From: an uncultured Pelagibacteraceae bacterium
GTDB lineage: Bacteria; Pseudomonadota; Alphaproteobacteria; Pelagibacterales; Pelagibacteraceae
Length of the DNA stretch: 64,000 nt
Assembly: GCA_902587085.1 (NCBI GenBank)
Contig: CACIJX010000001.1
Span: forward strand, 1 to 64,000
Reading direction: 5' to 3'
A program made the translations under genes and the position numbers. The stretch's first letter is position 1; the number at the start of each line of letters is the position of its first letter. Below, piece after piece: positions 31,968 to 41,416 of this stretch. Below the pieces are notes generated by a model. It did not search any database. It saw only the letters and a list, made by a program, of their open reading frames with translations, and was not told the DNA's origin.

Positions 31968-32802
31968 TTTTAGCTTTTAGACATAAATCATAAACTTTCT
32001 TTTTTGACAAATTATTTTTTTCTACAATTAATTTTACAACGTCTTTTAAACTATATCTTTTCAAATATTTTTTTGCTTCTTTGATTAATCTTCTTTTATC
32101 AAAATTTACCTCTTTAGGATACTGAACATTATCAGGTTTTGACAAAACAATAGTTAATTCGCCTTTTAATTTATTTTTGAACTCTTCTATATCTTCTACA
32201 TTTTCTCTATAGAAAGTCTCATGTAACTTAGTCATTTCTTTTGCTATAAAAATTTTTCTTTTAAAAAAATATTTTTTAAAAAATCTAATATAGAAATTAA
32301 TTTTAATAGCGGGAATAAAGAAAACAATATTGAAATTGTAATTTATCATATCTTTTACAACTTTTTTTAATTCATTTTCCTTTTTTGGAAGAAATCCGTA
32401 AAAAAAATATTTTTCGTTAAAGCCTGAAATACTTGTGGCTGTAGTAATAGCTGAAACACCTGGTATTGGAAAAATTTTAATTTTTTTGTTAATACATTCT
32501 TTTAATAATAATAAGCCTGGATCAGAAAGAATTGGGGTGCCTGCGTCTGATATAAGTGATATTACTTCTCCTTTTTTTATACTTTCAATAATTAAAGGCG
32601 AATTTTTTTTTTCATTAAATTTATGATATGAAAAAAGTTTGTTTTTAATATTGTAGTGATTAAGTAATTTTAAAGATCTTCTGGTATCTTCACATAAAAT
32701 TTTGTTTGAATTTTTCAATACCCTTAAAGCTCTTAATGTAATATCTTCTAGATTACCTATGGGTGTTGAAACTATATATAAACCTGGTAAGAAATTAGTC
32801 AT
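31960..32802 (-). CDS. rsmI: 16S rRNA (cytidine-1402-2-O)-methyltransferase RsmI
   Basis: A tetrapyrrole-methylase-fold rRNA methyltransferase (280 residues) acting on C1402. The N-terminal GLYIVSTPIGNLEDITLRAL, then LISDAGTPILSDPG and FPIPGVSAITTATSISG are family signatures. A short C-terminal domain (RLIKEAKKYLKRYSLKDVVK) matches RsmI. Its ATG is only 3 bases from the ATG of the divergent LpoA-like gene. Confidence 0.94.
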   Translation of the reverse strand: MTNFLPGLYIVSTPIGNLEDITLRALRVLKNSNKILCEDTRRSLKLLNHYNIKNKLFSYHKFNEKKNSPLIIESIKKGEVISLISDAGTPILSDPGLLLLKECINKKIKIFPIPGVSAITTATSISGFNEKYFFYGFLPKKENELKKVVKDMINYNFNIVFFIPAIKINFYIRFFKKYFFKRKIFIAKEMTKLHETFYRENVEDIEEFKNKLKGELTIVLSKPDNVQYPKEVNFDKRRLIKEAKKYLKRYSLKDVVKLIVEKNNLSKKKVYDLCLKAKNE

Positions 32803-32805
32803 AAT

Positions 32806-33969
32806 ATGAAAAGATTTTTAAAATTAATTTTATATTATTTACTAATAACTTTTAATACTTTTGTTTTTGCTGCTGAGGATAAAGGAACTAATGATCTTAA
32901 AATTGGGGTTTTAGTGCCCCTATCAGGTGAGTTCAAGAGCCTTGGTGAAGAGGTTATATATTCTATTAATTTGGGTTTGCACGATATTGGAAATCCAAAC
33001 GTAAGAATATATCCGAAAGACCACGGGTCTAATAAAGAGAAATTAATTGCATCTTGTGAAGAATTTAGAGACGAAGGGATAAAAATAATTTTAGGGCCAG
33101 TAGAATCAAAATATCTTAATGAATTAAAACAATTTGATGATCTTATTTTTATTTCATTGTCTAATATTTTTTCAAAAAATCATGAAAATATTATTATGAC
33201 AGGAATAAATTTAGAGTCACAGCTGATTGCTATTAAAAAATTTTTGAAGAAGAGCAAAAAAAATAAAACGGCGATCCTTTTTCCCAAGAATGAGTATTCG
33301 ACTCATATAAATGAAAGTATTAAAATGGTTAATCTTCAGAATACAAAAATCTTCAAATACGAAGTGAGTCCAGAAAAAATTACAAAGCAGATAGAAAAGT
33401 TAACGAATTATAGACAAAGAAAGATTAATTTGGAGTCAAGAATTAAAAAATTGGAAAAATCAGAAGAACCTAAAGACATAAGAGAGCTAAATGATTTAAA
33501 ACAGAAATATACACTTGGAAAAATAAATTATGACTCTTTCATAATAATAGATTTTGGGGATAGCTTAAAAAGTGTTTTAACCTCATTAGTTTATACTGAT
33601 GTTGCAGAAAAAGATGTTTTGATTATTTCTGGGAACCAATGGTTCGATGAAAGTATTTTGAGCGAGACTTCAATTAAAAATTTTTATTTTCCATCAATTA
33701 ACTACAAAAATTTTACTGAATTTAATGAGAGATTTTTAAAAATATACAATTATAAACCTAATGAAATATCTATATTGGCTTATGATTCTATTGGCTTAAT
33801 TTACTATACTTGGAAAAATAATGGAAATATCAATTCAATTAAGAACTTTAATTTTGACAGAAAAATAAAAGCAAAAATAGGAAATTTTAGTATCTCGGAA
33901 AATAAAGTTATTCAAGATTTAAACATGTATAAAGTTGAGGAAAATAAATTTATTTTAGAAAAGTTTTAA
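32806..33969 (+). CDS. Periplasmic LpoA-like/penicillin-binding protein activator
   Basis: A 387-residue exported protein (signal peptide about 1-22, ending FVFAAED) with a type 1 periplasmic-binding fold, starting LKIGVLVPLSGEFKSLGEEV. Its place divergent from rsmI is that of LpoA/YraM, an activator of penicillin-binding protein 1A, and alphaproteobacterial homologues are annotated as such. No lipobox is seen, unlike Escherichia coli LpoA. A coiled, lysine-rich insert lies near residues 200-230. A ligand-binding role cannot be excluded. Confidence 0.72.
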   Translation: MKRFLKLILYYLLITFNTFVFAAEDKGTNDLKIGVLVPLSGEFKSLGEEVIYSINLGLHDIGNPNVRIYPKDHGSNKEKLIASCEEFRDEGIKIILGPVESKYLNELKQFDDLIFISLSNIFSKNHENIIMTGINLESQLIAIKKFLKKSKKNKTAILFPKNEYSTHINESIKMVNLQNTKIFKYEVSPEKITKQIEKLTNYRQRKINLESRIKKLEKSEEPKDIRELNDLKQKYTLGKINYDSFIIIDFGDSLKSVLTSLVYTDVAEKDVLIISGNQWFDESILSETSIKNFYFPSINYKNFTEFNERFLKIYNYKPNEISILAYDSIGLIYYTWKNNGNINSIKNFNFDRKIKAKIGNFSISENKVIQDLNMYKVEENKFILEKF

Positions 33970-34546
33970 TTTTTTTTTCTAATTTTTTATAGGCAATGAA
34001 CCTGTGATCTAAAAGAAGTTTTTCTTTGTACTTCATTTCTGCAAATGTCTTATCGTACCCTTTTGGAATAAATATTGGATCATAACCAAAACCATTTTTA
34101 CCCCTTTTATTCGATGAGATATTTCCTTTTATTATACCAATTTCGGTAATTATTTTACCACTAGGCCATTTAATAGATAAGCTACAAACAAACTGAGCAC
34201 GACTACCCTTGTCTTTTTTCTTTATTTTTTTTAAAATTTTAGACATAGCTTTATCAAAACTTCCATAATTTTTTGCCCATCTTGCAGAAAAAATTCCAGG
34301 TTTTTTATTCAAGGACTCTACTTCCAATCCAGAATCGTCGGATATGGTAATTAAATTAGATTTTTTACAAAAAAAATTAGCTTTAATTTCAGAATTCTCT
34401 TTGAAAGTCTTTCCGTATTCAACTGGACTTTTAATTTTTAGTTTAAGAGGAGAAATTTTTTCTATTTTTGAGGGTAGTAGATCGCTTATTTCCCTGAATT
34501 TACCTGTGTTATGAGTTCCAATTAATATTTTTTTAATTTTTTTCAT
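33950..34546 (-). CDS. rdgB: XTP/dITP diphosphohydrolase RdgB
   Basis: A Ham1-family nucleotide house-cleaning enzyme (198 residues) that hydrolyses dITP and XTP. Motifs include IGTHNTGKFREISDLL, the catalytic ISDDSGLEVESLNKKPGIFS and GKNGFGYDPIFIPKG. The size is normal. It is convergent with the LpoA-like gene (20-base overlap) and divergent from grpE, in line with its usual place next to the heat-shock genes in alphaproteobacteria. Confidence 0.95.
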   Translation of the reverse strand: MKKIKKILIGTHNTGKFREISDLLPSKIEKISPLKLKIKSPVEYGKTFKENSEIKANFFCKKSNLITISDDSGLEVESLNKKPGIFSARWAKNYGSFDKAMSKILKKIKKKDKGSRAQFVCSLSIKWPSGKIITEIGIIKGNISSNKRGKNGFGYDPIFIPKGYDKTFAEMKYKEKLLLDHRFIAYKKLEKKIKTFLK

Positions 34547-34587
34547 AAAGACCTGGTATTGAAAGACTTTATAACTATATAATATCT

Positions 34588-35184
34588 ATGGCTAATTTAA
34601 ACGATGATGATAAGTCACAAGAAAATCCAATAGAAAATCCAATAAATGATGAGGATTCAAAGAATATTAAGAAAGATGCAAGCATTGAGGAAGAGTTAAA
34701 AAACACGGAAGACAAACTATTGAGAGCACTTGCAGAGATCGAAAATCAAAGAAATAGATTTGAAAAAGAGATAAAAGAGGCAATAGATTTTGGTGGATTT
34801 AATTTTGCAAGAGAAAATTTAGCTATTTTGGATAATCTTCAAAGAGCACACCAGTCAATAAAAACTGATCCAAGCCTAAAAAATAGTAAAGATTTAGATA
34901 AATTTCTTAAAAATCTTGAAATAATTGAGAAAGATTTATTGTCTATATTTAAAAGAAATAAAATTGATAGAATTGATACCAAAGGTAAAAAATTTGATCC
35001 TAATTTTCACCAGGCGATGACAGAGGTAAAAAATGACAAAGAATTACCTGGCACAATTGTTCAAGAGATACAGGCAGGCTACATGTTTGGTTCTAGGCTT
35101 TTAAGACCCTCTTTGGTCTCTGTATCTAAAAAAAGTGAGAATATTGAGGAAAAAAATGAGACTAAAAATAAGAAAAAAGATTAA
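34588..35184 (+). CDS. grpE: Nucleotide exchange factor GrpE
   Basis: GrpE (198 residues) is the ADP-release factor of DnaK. An acidic and disordered N-terminus leads into a long coiled coil (ELKNTEDKLLRALAEIENQRNRFEKE). The C-terminal beta domain contains GKKFDPNFHQAMTEV and IVQEIQAGYMFGSRLLRPSLV, the family signature. It is first in grpE-dnaK-dnaJ, with 45 bases before dnaK. A convincing heat-shock promoter was not identified in the 41-base gap to rdgB. Confidence 0.94.
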   Translation: MANLNDDDKSQENPIENPINDEDSKNIKKDASIEEELKNTEDKLLRALAEIENQRNRFEKEIKEAIDFGGFNFARENLAILDNLQRAHQSIKTDPSLKNSKDLDKFLKNLEIIEKDLLSIFKRNKIDRIDTKGKKFDPNFHQAMTEVKNDKELPGTIVQEIQAGYMFGSRLLRPSLVSVSKKSENIEEKNETKNKKKD

Positions 35185-35229
35185 ATGTAACCTTGCAGAA
35201 ATGCAAAAAGCACCCATATAAGAGTTATT

Positions 35230-37149
35230 ATGAGTAGAGTAATCGGAATAGACTTAGGAACAACAAATTCTTGTGTTGCCATTATGGATGGCAAACAAAC
35301 AAAAGTGATCGAAAACGCAGAGGGTCAAAGAACCACTCCATCGGTTGTTGGTTTTTTAGAAAAAGATGAAAAATTAGTTGGTCAGCCTGCTAAAAGACAA
35401 GCAGTCACAAATCCAGAAAATACAATTTTTGCGGCAAAAAGATTAATAGGTAGAACCTTTGATGATAAATCTGTAAAGCATGATATTGAAAAAGCACCAT
35501 TTAAAATTGTCAAATCAGATAAGAATGATGCATGGATTGAGGCTAGAGGTCAAAAATATTCTCCCTCTCAAATTTCTGCCTTTATTCTTCAAAAAATGAA
35601 AGAGACAGCTGAAAAACATTTGGGTCAACCGGTTACAAAAGCCGTAATTACTGTTCCAGCATATTTCAACGATGCTCAAAGACAAGCAACAAAAGACGCT
35701 GGAAAAATTGCAGGATTAGAAGTTTTGAGAATAATTAACGAACCAACAGCTGCCTCTTTGGCTTATGGTTTAGATAAAAAAGGAGGAAAAAAAATTGCGG
35801 TTTACGATTTAGGAGGAGGAACATTTGATGTGTCAATTCTGGAAATTGGTGATGGTGTTTTCGAAGTAAAATCCACAAATGGGGACACTTTTCTAGGAGG
35901 AGAAGACTTTGATGATGCAATAGTAGAATATTTGGTTTCCGAATTTAAAAAAGATAATGGCATTGATCTTAAAACTGATAAATTGGCTCTACAAAGACTT
36001 AAAGAGGGAGCGGAGAAGGCTAAGATAGAATTGTCTGCAGCTACTCAAACTGAAATTAATCTACCTTTTATTACTGCTGATAAAACAGGTCCAAAACATA
36101 TTAATCTTAAGTTCACAAGAGCTAAACTTGAGGCGCTAGTAGAAAATTTAGTTGAGAGAACATTAGAACCATGTAAAACTGCACTGAAAGACTCTGGTTT
36201 TTCTGCAGCTGAAATTAATGAGGTAGTGCTTGTTGGTGGAATGACAAGAATGCCGAAAATTGTAGAGACAGTTAAAAACTTTTTTGGAAAAGATCCAAAC
36301 AAAAGTGTTAACCCAGATGAGGTTGTTGCAATGGGTGCGGCTATTCAGGCAGGAGTGTTACAGGGTGACGTCAAAGATGTATTGTTGTTAGATGTAACTC
36401 CATTATCGCTTGGTATTGAAACTTTGGGTGGTGTATCAACAAAATTAATCGACAAAAATACAACAATACCAACAAAGAAAAGTCAGGTTTTTTCGACTGC
36501 TGAGGATAATCAACCGGCTGTTTCTATAAGAGTTCTTCAAGGGGAAAGAGAAATGGCAGCTGATAACAAAATCTTAGGTAATTTTGAATTAGTAGGAATT
36601 GCGCCAGCACCAAGAGGTATACCTCAAATTGAAGTGACTTTTGACATAGATGCAAATGGAATTGTAAATGTTTCTGCTAAAGATAAGGGAACGGGTAAAG
36701 AACAAAAAATTCAAATTCAAGCATCTGGTGGTTTGTCAGATGAAGAAATAAAAAAAATGGTTAAAGATGCTGAGGCTAATAAGGAAACAGATAAGAAAAA
36801 AAGAGAGTCGGTTGACGCTAGAAATCAAGCAGACACTATAGTTCATGCTACCGAAAAAAATCTTAAGGAACACGGCTCCAAAATTAGTGAAACAGAGAAA
36901 AAAGCAATTGAAACGGCTATTTCTGACCTTAGAAATGCATTAAAAGGAACGGACACTGAGGAAGTAAAGAAAAAAACTCAAGCTTTAATTCAAGCATCAA
37001 TGAAATTAGGAGAGGCAGTTTATAAAAGCCAACAAAAAACTGAAAATAAATCCCCTAATAATAAAGATGCAAAAGAAGGTAAAGAAAAAGACAATGTTGT
37101 TGATGCAGAAGTTGTAGACCCAAAAGAAGATAAAGAAAAAAGAGCCTAA
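35230..37149 (+). CDS. dnaK: Chaperone DnaK (Hsp70)
   Basis: Hsp70 of 639 residues. The ATPase domain carries [25 protein letters not shown] and [13 protein letters not shown]. The linker [16 protein letters not shown] leads into the substrate-binding domain and helical lid, and the acidic C-terminus ends [15 protein letters not shown]. All regions are intact. Between grpE and dnaK (35185-35229) a short stretch with TTGCAGAAATGCAA symmetry is visible but not interpreted. Confidence 0.98.
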   Translation: MSRVIGIDLGTTNSCVAIMDGKQTKVIENAEGQRTTPSVVGFLEKDEKLVGQPAKRQAVTNPENTIFAAKRLIGRTFDDKSVKHDIEKAPFKIVKSDKNDAWIEARGQKYSPSQISAFILQKMKETAEKHLGQPVTKAVITVPAYFNDAQRQATKDAGKIAGLEVLRIINEPTAASLAYGLDKKGGKKIAVYDLGGGTFDVSILEIGDGVFEVKSTNGDTFLGGEDFDDAIVEYLVSEFKKDNGIDLKTDKLALQRLKEGAEKAKIELSAATQTEINLPFITADKTGPKHINLKFTRAKLEALVENLVERTLEPCKTALKDSGFSAAEINEVVLVGGMTRMPKIVETVKNFFGKDPNKSVNPDEVVAMGAAIQAGVLQGDVKDVLLLDVTPLSLGIETLGGVSTKLIDKNTTIPTKKSQVFSTAEDNQPAVSIRVLQGEREMAADNKILGNFELVGIAPAPRGIPQIEVTFDIDANGIVNVSAKDKGTGKEQKIQIQASGGLSDEEIKKMVKDAEANKETDKKKRESVDARNQADTIVHATEKNLKEHGSKISETEKKAIETAISDLRNALKGTDTEEVKKKTQALIQASMKLGEAVYKSQQKTENKSPNNKDAKEGKEKDNVVDAEVVDPKEDKEKRA

Positions 37150-37176
37150 GACTAATTAGTAGGAGTAAAACTTCTT

Positions 37177-38307
37177 ATGTCAAAAAGAGATTATTACGAT
37201 GTCTTAGGTGTAGACAAATCCGCCAAAAAAGAAGAAATCAAGAAAGCCTATAGAAAATTAGCGATTAAATTTCACCCAGATAAAAATAAAGGTGACAAAG
37301 GCGCAGAGGAAAAATTTAAGGAAGCAAGCGAAGCCTATCACGTACTTTCTGATGATAAAAGAAAAGCAAATTATGATCAGTTTGGACATGCTGCTTTTCA
37401 AGGAGCAGGCGGCCAGGGAGGTTTTGGTAACTACGACTTTTCTTCTTCCTTTACCGACATTTTCGAAGATGTTTTTGGAGATCTAGGAGATTTTGGTTTT
37501 GGCGGTGGAAGAACTAGAAGAAGATCTACTAGGGGGAATGATCTTAGATACGACATATCGATTAAACTGAATGACGCTTTTACCGGATCAGAAAAAAAAA
37601 TAAGTTATACTACTTATAAAAAATGTAAAAATTGTTCTGGAAGTGGTGCTAAGCCTGGAACAAAACCATCAACTTGCGGGTATTGTTCAGGACAAGGAAA
37701 AATTAGATCTAATCAGGGATTTTTTACAATACAACAGACTTGCCCACAATGTAATGGTGATGGAGAAAAAATAACAAATCCTTGTAATACTTGTAATGGT
37801 GCTGGAAAAATGCAGTCGAATGAAACAGTTTCAGTAAAAATTCCAAAGGGGGTAGATGATGGAACGAGAATAAGATTAGCCGGAAAAGGTGAGGCAGGTA
37901 GTAAGGGTGCTGCAAACGGTGATTTGTATTTATTTATATCAGTGGATTCTCATAATATTTTTAAGAGAGCTGAGGAAAACCTCTACTATGAGTTACCAAT
38001 ATCTATAGCTGACGCAGCTTTGGGCACAACTGTCGAGGTACCCTCAATCGACGGTGGAAAAACAAAAATAAAAATTCCTTCTGGAACACAAAGCGGAAAA
38101 CAGTTAAGACTTAAAGGAAAAGGGATGCCAATATTAAGAAGAAATATATCTGGAGATTTATACATTAGAATTATAACAGAAGTACCAACTTCCTTGACTA
38201 AAAGACAAAAGGAATTATTGTCAGAATTTAAAACCCTTGAGGATACTAAATCAAATCCTTTAATTAAAACTTTTTTTGATAAAGCAAAAAAATTCTGGAA
38301 AAACTAG
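37177..38307 (+). CDS. dnaJ: Chaperone DnaJ (Hsp40)
   Basis: A full type I DnaJ (376 residues). The J domain holds the HPD tripeptide in [13 protein letters not shown] Gly/Phe-rich linker (about 75-115) is followed by four zinc-binding CxxCxGxG repeats: [24 protein letters not shown] and CNTCNGAG. The C-terminal substrate domains follow. It stimulates DnaK ATPase. The stop codon is directly followed by the dapB ATG. Confidence 0.97.
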   Translation: MSKRDYYDVLGVDKSAKKEEIKKAYRKLAIKFHPDKNKGDKGAEEKFKEASEAYHVLSDDKRKANYDQFGHAAFQGAGGQGGFGNYDFSSSFTDIFEDVFGDLGDFGFGGGRTRRRSTRGNDLRYDISIKLNDAFTGSEKKISYTTYKKCKNCSGSGAKPGTKPSTCGYCSGQGKIRSNQGFFTIQQTCPQCNGDGEKITNPCNTCNGAGKMQSNETVSVKIPKGVDDGTRIRLAGKGEAGSKGAANGDLYLFISVDSHNIFKRAEENLYYELPISIADAALGTTVEVPSIDGGKTKIKIPSGTQSGKQLRLKGKGMPILRRNISGDLYIRIITEVPTSLTKRQKELLSEFKTLEDTKSNPLIKTFFDKAKKFWKN

Positions 38308-39084
38308 ATGGCAAAAATAAATTTAACTATTACAGGATGTTTGGGTAGAATGGGTCAACAACTAATCAGGTCCTCTAAAAATACGAGGAATTTCAAACTT
38401 GTATCTGTTACTGAAAACAAAAAAACCCATAGAAAAATTTCAGGCTTAGTTCCTCAATTAAATTCAAAAAAGGCATTCAAAAATACAAATGTAATTATAG
38501 ATTTTACAAACCCAAAGTGCACTCTAGAAGTACTCAATATAGCATCCAAAATGAGAAAAAGAGTTGTTATTGGTACAACTGGTTTTTCAAAAAGAGAAGA
38601 AGAAATTATAAAAAAATACTCCAAAAAAATACCTATACTTAAAGCAGGAAATATGAGCTTAGGCGTAAATTTACTGGTTTATTTGACTGAATTAGCGTCG
38701 AAATCACTTGGAAATAATTTTTTAGCAAAAATTTTTGAGGTGCATCATAAAAAAAAGAAAGACCATCCCTCTGGAACAGCCTTGATGCTCGGAAAAGGTA
38801 TTGCTGAGGGGAAAAATAAAGATTTATCTAAAATTATTGGAAAAAAATATTTTAACAAGAAATCCTTTCCTTATGCTAAAAAAATAAATTTTAATTCAAT
38901 TAGAAAAGGTAAAGTTATTGGTGAACATGAAGTTAAATTTTCAAGTGGAAAAGAAATAATAACCTTGAATCATGAGTCTTTTGATAGGGCTCTGTATTCT
39001 GAGGGAGCTTTAAGAGCTGCAAAATGGTTAATAAATAAAAAACCTGGTTTATACTCAATGAAAAATGTTTTAAATTTTAAATAA
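38308..39084 (+). CDS. dapB: 4-hydroxy-tetrahydrodipicolinate reductase DapB
   Basis: DapB (258 residues) is a lysine and diaminopimelate biosynthesis enzyme. The nucleotide-binding start is ITGCLGRMGQQLI. The family motif with catalytic residues is FEVHHKKKKDHPSGTALMLG, and the C-terminal NHESFDRALYSEGALRAAKWL is standard. It begins at the base after the dnaJ stop and is probably read from the same transcript, as in related genomes. Confidence 0.95.
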   Translation: MAKINLTITGCLGRMGQQLIRSSKNTRNFKLVSVTENKKTHRKISGLVPQLNSKKAFKNTNVIIDFTNPKCTLEVLNIASKMRKRVVIGTTGFSKREEEIIKKYSKKIPILKAGNMSLGVNLLVYLTELASKSLGNNFLAKIFEVHHKKKKDHPSGTALMLGKGIAEGKNKDLSKIIGKKYFNKKSFPYAKKINFNSIRKGKVIGEHEVKFSSGKEIITLNHESFDRALYSEGALRAAKWLINKKPGLYSMKNVLNFK

Positions 39085-39094
39085 ATTTAAAATA

Positions 39095-39748
39095 ATGAAT
39101 CAGAATGAAAGAGCCAAATTAATATTAAAAATTTTAAATCAAATTTACCCCAAAACTCCAATACCCTTAAAACATAAAAATACATTTACATTATTAATTT
39201 CTGTTGCCCTATCAGCACAAACGACTGATGTTAATGTAAATAATGTAACAAAAAATATTTATACGAAATACTATAGACCAGAACATTTTGTTAAATTAGG
39301 AAGAAAAAAAATAGAAAAACTAATCAAAAGTATAGGTTTATTTAGAAATAAAGCTAAAAGTGTTTATTTGCTCTCAAAACAAATAATAAAAAAACATAAT
39401 GGAAAAGTTCCTAAAAATTTTAAAGATCTTGAAAGTCTTCAGGGTGTTGGACACAAAACGGCTAGCGTAATCATGTCACAGAAATTTGGAATTCCAGCTT
39501 TTCCTGTAGATACACATATTCATCGCTTAGCACAAAGATGGGGTTTAACAAATGGTAAAAATGTAATTCAAACTGAAAATGACTTAAAAAGGTTATTTCC
39601 CAGGAAGAATTGGAATAAACTTCATCTGCAAATAATTTACTACGGAAGAGAATATTGTAAAGCGAGAGAATGCTATGGTGTAACTTGTAAAATCTGTACT
39701 TCTTGTTATCCTGATCGAAAAAAACCAATTAAAACTAAGAAAGCTTAA
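39095..39748 (+). CDS. nth: Endonuclease III (DNA glycosylase/AP lyase)
   Basis: Nth (217 residues) removes oxidised pyrimidines and nicks abasic sites. The helix-hairpin-helix is LQGVGHKTASVIM with the Schiff-base lysine Lys121, and the catalytic Asp139 is in FPVDTHIHR. The C-terminal Fe-S cluster region has Cys188, 193, 198, 201 and 204. Canonical spacing is C-x6-C-x2-C-x5-C; here only the x2 interval fits, so ligand arrangement may differ. It is followed by a PfkB kinase after one base. Confidence 0.92.
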   Translation: MNQNERAKLILKILNQIYPKTPIPLKHKNTFTLLISVALSAQTTDVNVNNVTKNIYTKYYRPEHFVKLGRKKIEKLIKSIGLFRNKAKSVYLLSKQIIKKHNGKVPKNFKDLESLQGVGHKTASVIMSQKFGIPAFPVDTHIHRLAQRWGLTNGKNVIQTENDLKRLFPRKNWNKLHLQIIYYGREYCKARECYGVTCKICTSCYPDRKKPIKTKKA

Positions 39749-39749
39749 T

Positions 39750-40679
39750 ATGAAAGTTATAGGAATCGGAAATGCAATTGTTGATGTTATTTGTAAAATA
39801 AGTGAGGATTTCTTAACTAAAAATAATCTTACCAAAAGCACTATGAAACTAGTTGGTGAAGAAGAATTTAAAAAATTATTATCAAATTTAAAAATCGAGG
39901 AAACAGTTTCTGGTGGATCTATCGCAAATTCAATTGTAGGACTTGCTCAACTTAGTAACGAAGTTGGTTTTATTGGAAAAATTAATGACGACGAATTAGG
40001 AAATAGCTATGAACAAGGCTTAAAAAAAGAAAAGGTGAACTATTTTTATTCAAAAAAAAAAGAGAGCCTTCCGACTGGAACATGTTTGATTTTAATAACA
40101 CCTGATTCAGAGAGAACTATGTGTACGTTTTTGGGTATTGCAGGAAATATCAATGAAAAGGATATTGATATTAGCGCTATTAAAAGTAGCCAAATAACTT
40201 TTTTAGAAGGTTACTTATGGGACGATGGTGATCCCCAAAAAGCTTTCGAAGAAGCTATCCAAAGTTCGAATAAAGTGGCAATGTCATTGTCTGATAAATT
40301 CTGTGTCGATAGACATAAGTCAAACTTTTTTAACTTAGTTAAAAATAAATTAGATGTCACATTCGCAAATGAACAAGAAATCTTATCACTGATTGATGCA
40401 AAAAATTTTAAAGATGTTATTTTATTTGGTAAAAATCTTGGAAAATTATTGGTTATAACTCGCGGAGAAAAAGGTAGTGTAGCAATTTACAAAAATGATG
40501 TGATTGAATATGGGATACAAAAAAATTTAAATATTGTTGATTTAACCGGAGCAGGTGATCTTTTTGCTGCAGGTTTTTTACATGGATATATAAATAATTT
40601 ATCTTTGAAAGAGTGCCTTGGAAAAGGGACTGAGCTATCCTCAAAAATAATTCAAAAAATCGGCGCTAGACTCTCTTGA
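39750..40679 (+). CDS. PfkB-family (adenosine kinase-like) carbohydrate kinase
   Basis: A ribokinase-fold kinase of 309 residues. The N-terminus VIGIGNAIVDVICKISEDFL and the SGGSIANSI motif resemble adenosine kinases of alphaproteobacteria. The PfkB signature with the catalytic Asp and anion hole is DLTGAGDLFAAGFLHGY near residue 270. The substrate (adenosine or a sugar) is not certain. Its last 39 bases overlap the convergent arfA-like gene. Confidence 0.85.
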   Translation: MKVIGIGNAIVDVICKISEDFLTKNNLTKSTMKLVGEEEFKKLLSNLKIEETVSGGSIANSIVGLAQLSNEVGFIGKINDDELGNSYEQGLKKEKVNYFYSKKKESLPTGTCLILITPDSERTMCTFLGIAGNINEKDIDISAIKSSQITFLEGYLWDDGDPQKAFEEAIQSSNKVAMSLSDKFCVDRHKSNFFNLVKNKLDVTFANEQEILSLIDAKNFKDVILFGKNLGKLLVITRGEKGSVAIYKNDVIEYGIQKNLNIVDLTGAGDLFAAGFLHGYINNLSLKECLGKGTELSSKIIQKIGARLS

Positions 40680-40787
40680 TTTTTTTCTATTATAACTTCC
40701 CTTTCCTTTTTTTGCTTTAACAACTCTTTTCCTGTACTTTTTGGTATGTAAATCTTTTGCAATTTTATTTCTATTTTTATTCTTCAT
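40641..40787 (-). CDS. arfA: ArfA-like alternative ribosome-rescue factor
   Basis: A very short gene of 48 codons. Residues 18-34 (YRKRVVKAKKGKGSYNR) match the core of ArfA, whose Escherichia coli form reads FRQRVEKNKKGKGSYMR. ArfA recruits RF2 to ribosomes stalled on mRNAs without a stop codon. The whole protein is basic. The ATG overlaps the stop of the upstream winged-helix gene (ATGA), so translation is probably coupled. A stem of 8 bp with a T run lies inside the reading frame at codons 35-45, before the stop, as expected for arfA genes that produce stop-less mRNA. The 3-prime end overlaps the convergent PfkB gene. Confidence 0.8.
   Translation of the reverse strand: MKNKNRNKIAKDLHTKKYRKRVVKAKKGKGSYNRKKSRESSADFLNYF
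40654..40686 (-). terminator. Hairpin inside the arfA reading frame
   Basis: The arms AAAAAATC (40654-40661) and GATTTTTT (40678-40685) are perfect complements around a 16-base loop. Read on the minus strand the hairpin ends in T residues before the arfA stop; on the plus strand it covers the PfkB stop. It is AT-rich, so termination or RNase cleavage is only inferred, by analogy with known arfA mRNAs. Confidence 0.4.
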
Positions 40788-41416
40788 ATAAAATATCCAT
40801 TTTTATTATTTTTTATGAAATCATTATCATTAAAACTTTCTTTTATTTTTTGTCTTAATCTATAGATGTGTGTTTCAATAGTGTGTGTATCCACTCCAGT
40901 TGAGTATTTCCATATATTTTTTAATATAAAATCTTTAACTAGTGGTTTTTTACTTTGATTTAATGTTTCAATAAAATGAATTTCTTTTTCAGTAATTTTA
41001 AGAGTTAGGTGACCTTTTTTAAGAACTCTCTCATTTTTATCCAAAATGTAGCTTTTTATTTTTATTTCAGAGTTTATTTTAAATTCATTTTTTTTACACA
41101 AATCTATAATAGCCTGATTCAATCTCGCAGCTTTAATTGGAAAACTAAGAACTTGTTCGAAAATATTATTTGATAGGTTTTTTTTATCCCTTTTTTTGAT
41201 TAAAATTTTCGGCGCTTTTATTTTATTTAAAGGTATTTTATTACCAAAATCACTTTCAATTATTATTGCGTCAAAGTCTTTTTTTTCAATGTTTTTTTCA
41301 TTGTGATTGATAAAAAAAAATTTAAAAGAAAAAAAAGATTTAATTTCCTCAATAGACTTGATAAAATTTTCACTGGAACAACAAGCTATATTAAGTATAT
41401 AGGTTTTATTATGCAT
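40784..41416 (-). CDS. OmpR/PhoB-type winged-helix regulator with degenerate receiver
   Basis: A 210-residue protein. The C-terminal part, from about 130 (LKITEKEIHFIETL) through VDTHTIETHIYRLRQKI to NNKNGYFI, is a Trans_reg_C winged helix. The N-terminal 110 residues have receiver-like strands, but the usual phospho-acceptor Asp position reads IIIESDFG, with no clear acidic pocket, so phosphorylation is doubtful. It is coupled by ATGA to the arfA-like gene. Its ATG overlaps that of the divergent YkuD gene in the palindrome ATGCAT. The targets are unknown. Confidence 0.75.
   Translation of the reverse strand: MHNKTYILNIACCSSENFIKSIEEIKSFFSFKFFFINHNEKNIEKKDFDAIIIESDFGNKIPLNKIKAPKILIKKRDKKNLSNNIFEQVLSFPIKAARLNQAIIDLCKKNEFKINSEIKIKSYILDKNERVLKKGHLTLKITEKEIHFIETLNQSKKPLVKDFILKNIWKYSTGVDTHTIETHIYRLRQKIKESFNDNDFIKNNKNGYFI

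Noticed and set aside
34559-34583. Promoter-like TTGAAA and TATAAT before grpE
   Set aside because: The spacer is only 13 bases and the start would fall on the grpE ATG; neither a housekeeping nor a heat-shock promoter fits well.
41303-41410. N-terminal extension of the YkuD protein
   Set aside because: The extension runs antisense to the regulator gene, is Lys/Phe-rich without family similarity, and the ATG at 41411 gives a normal family start.
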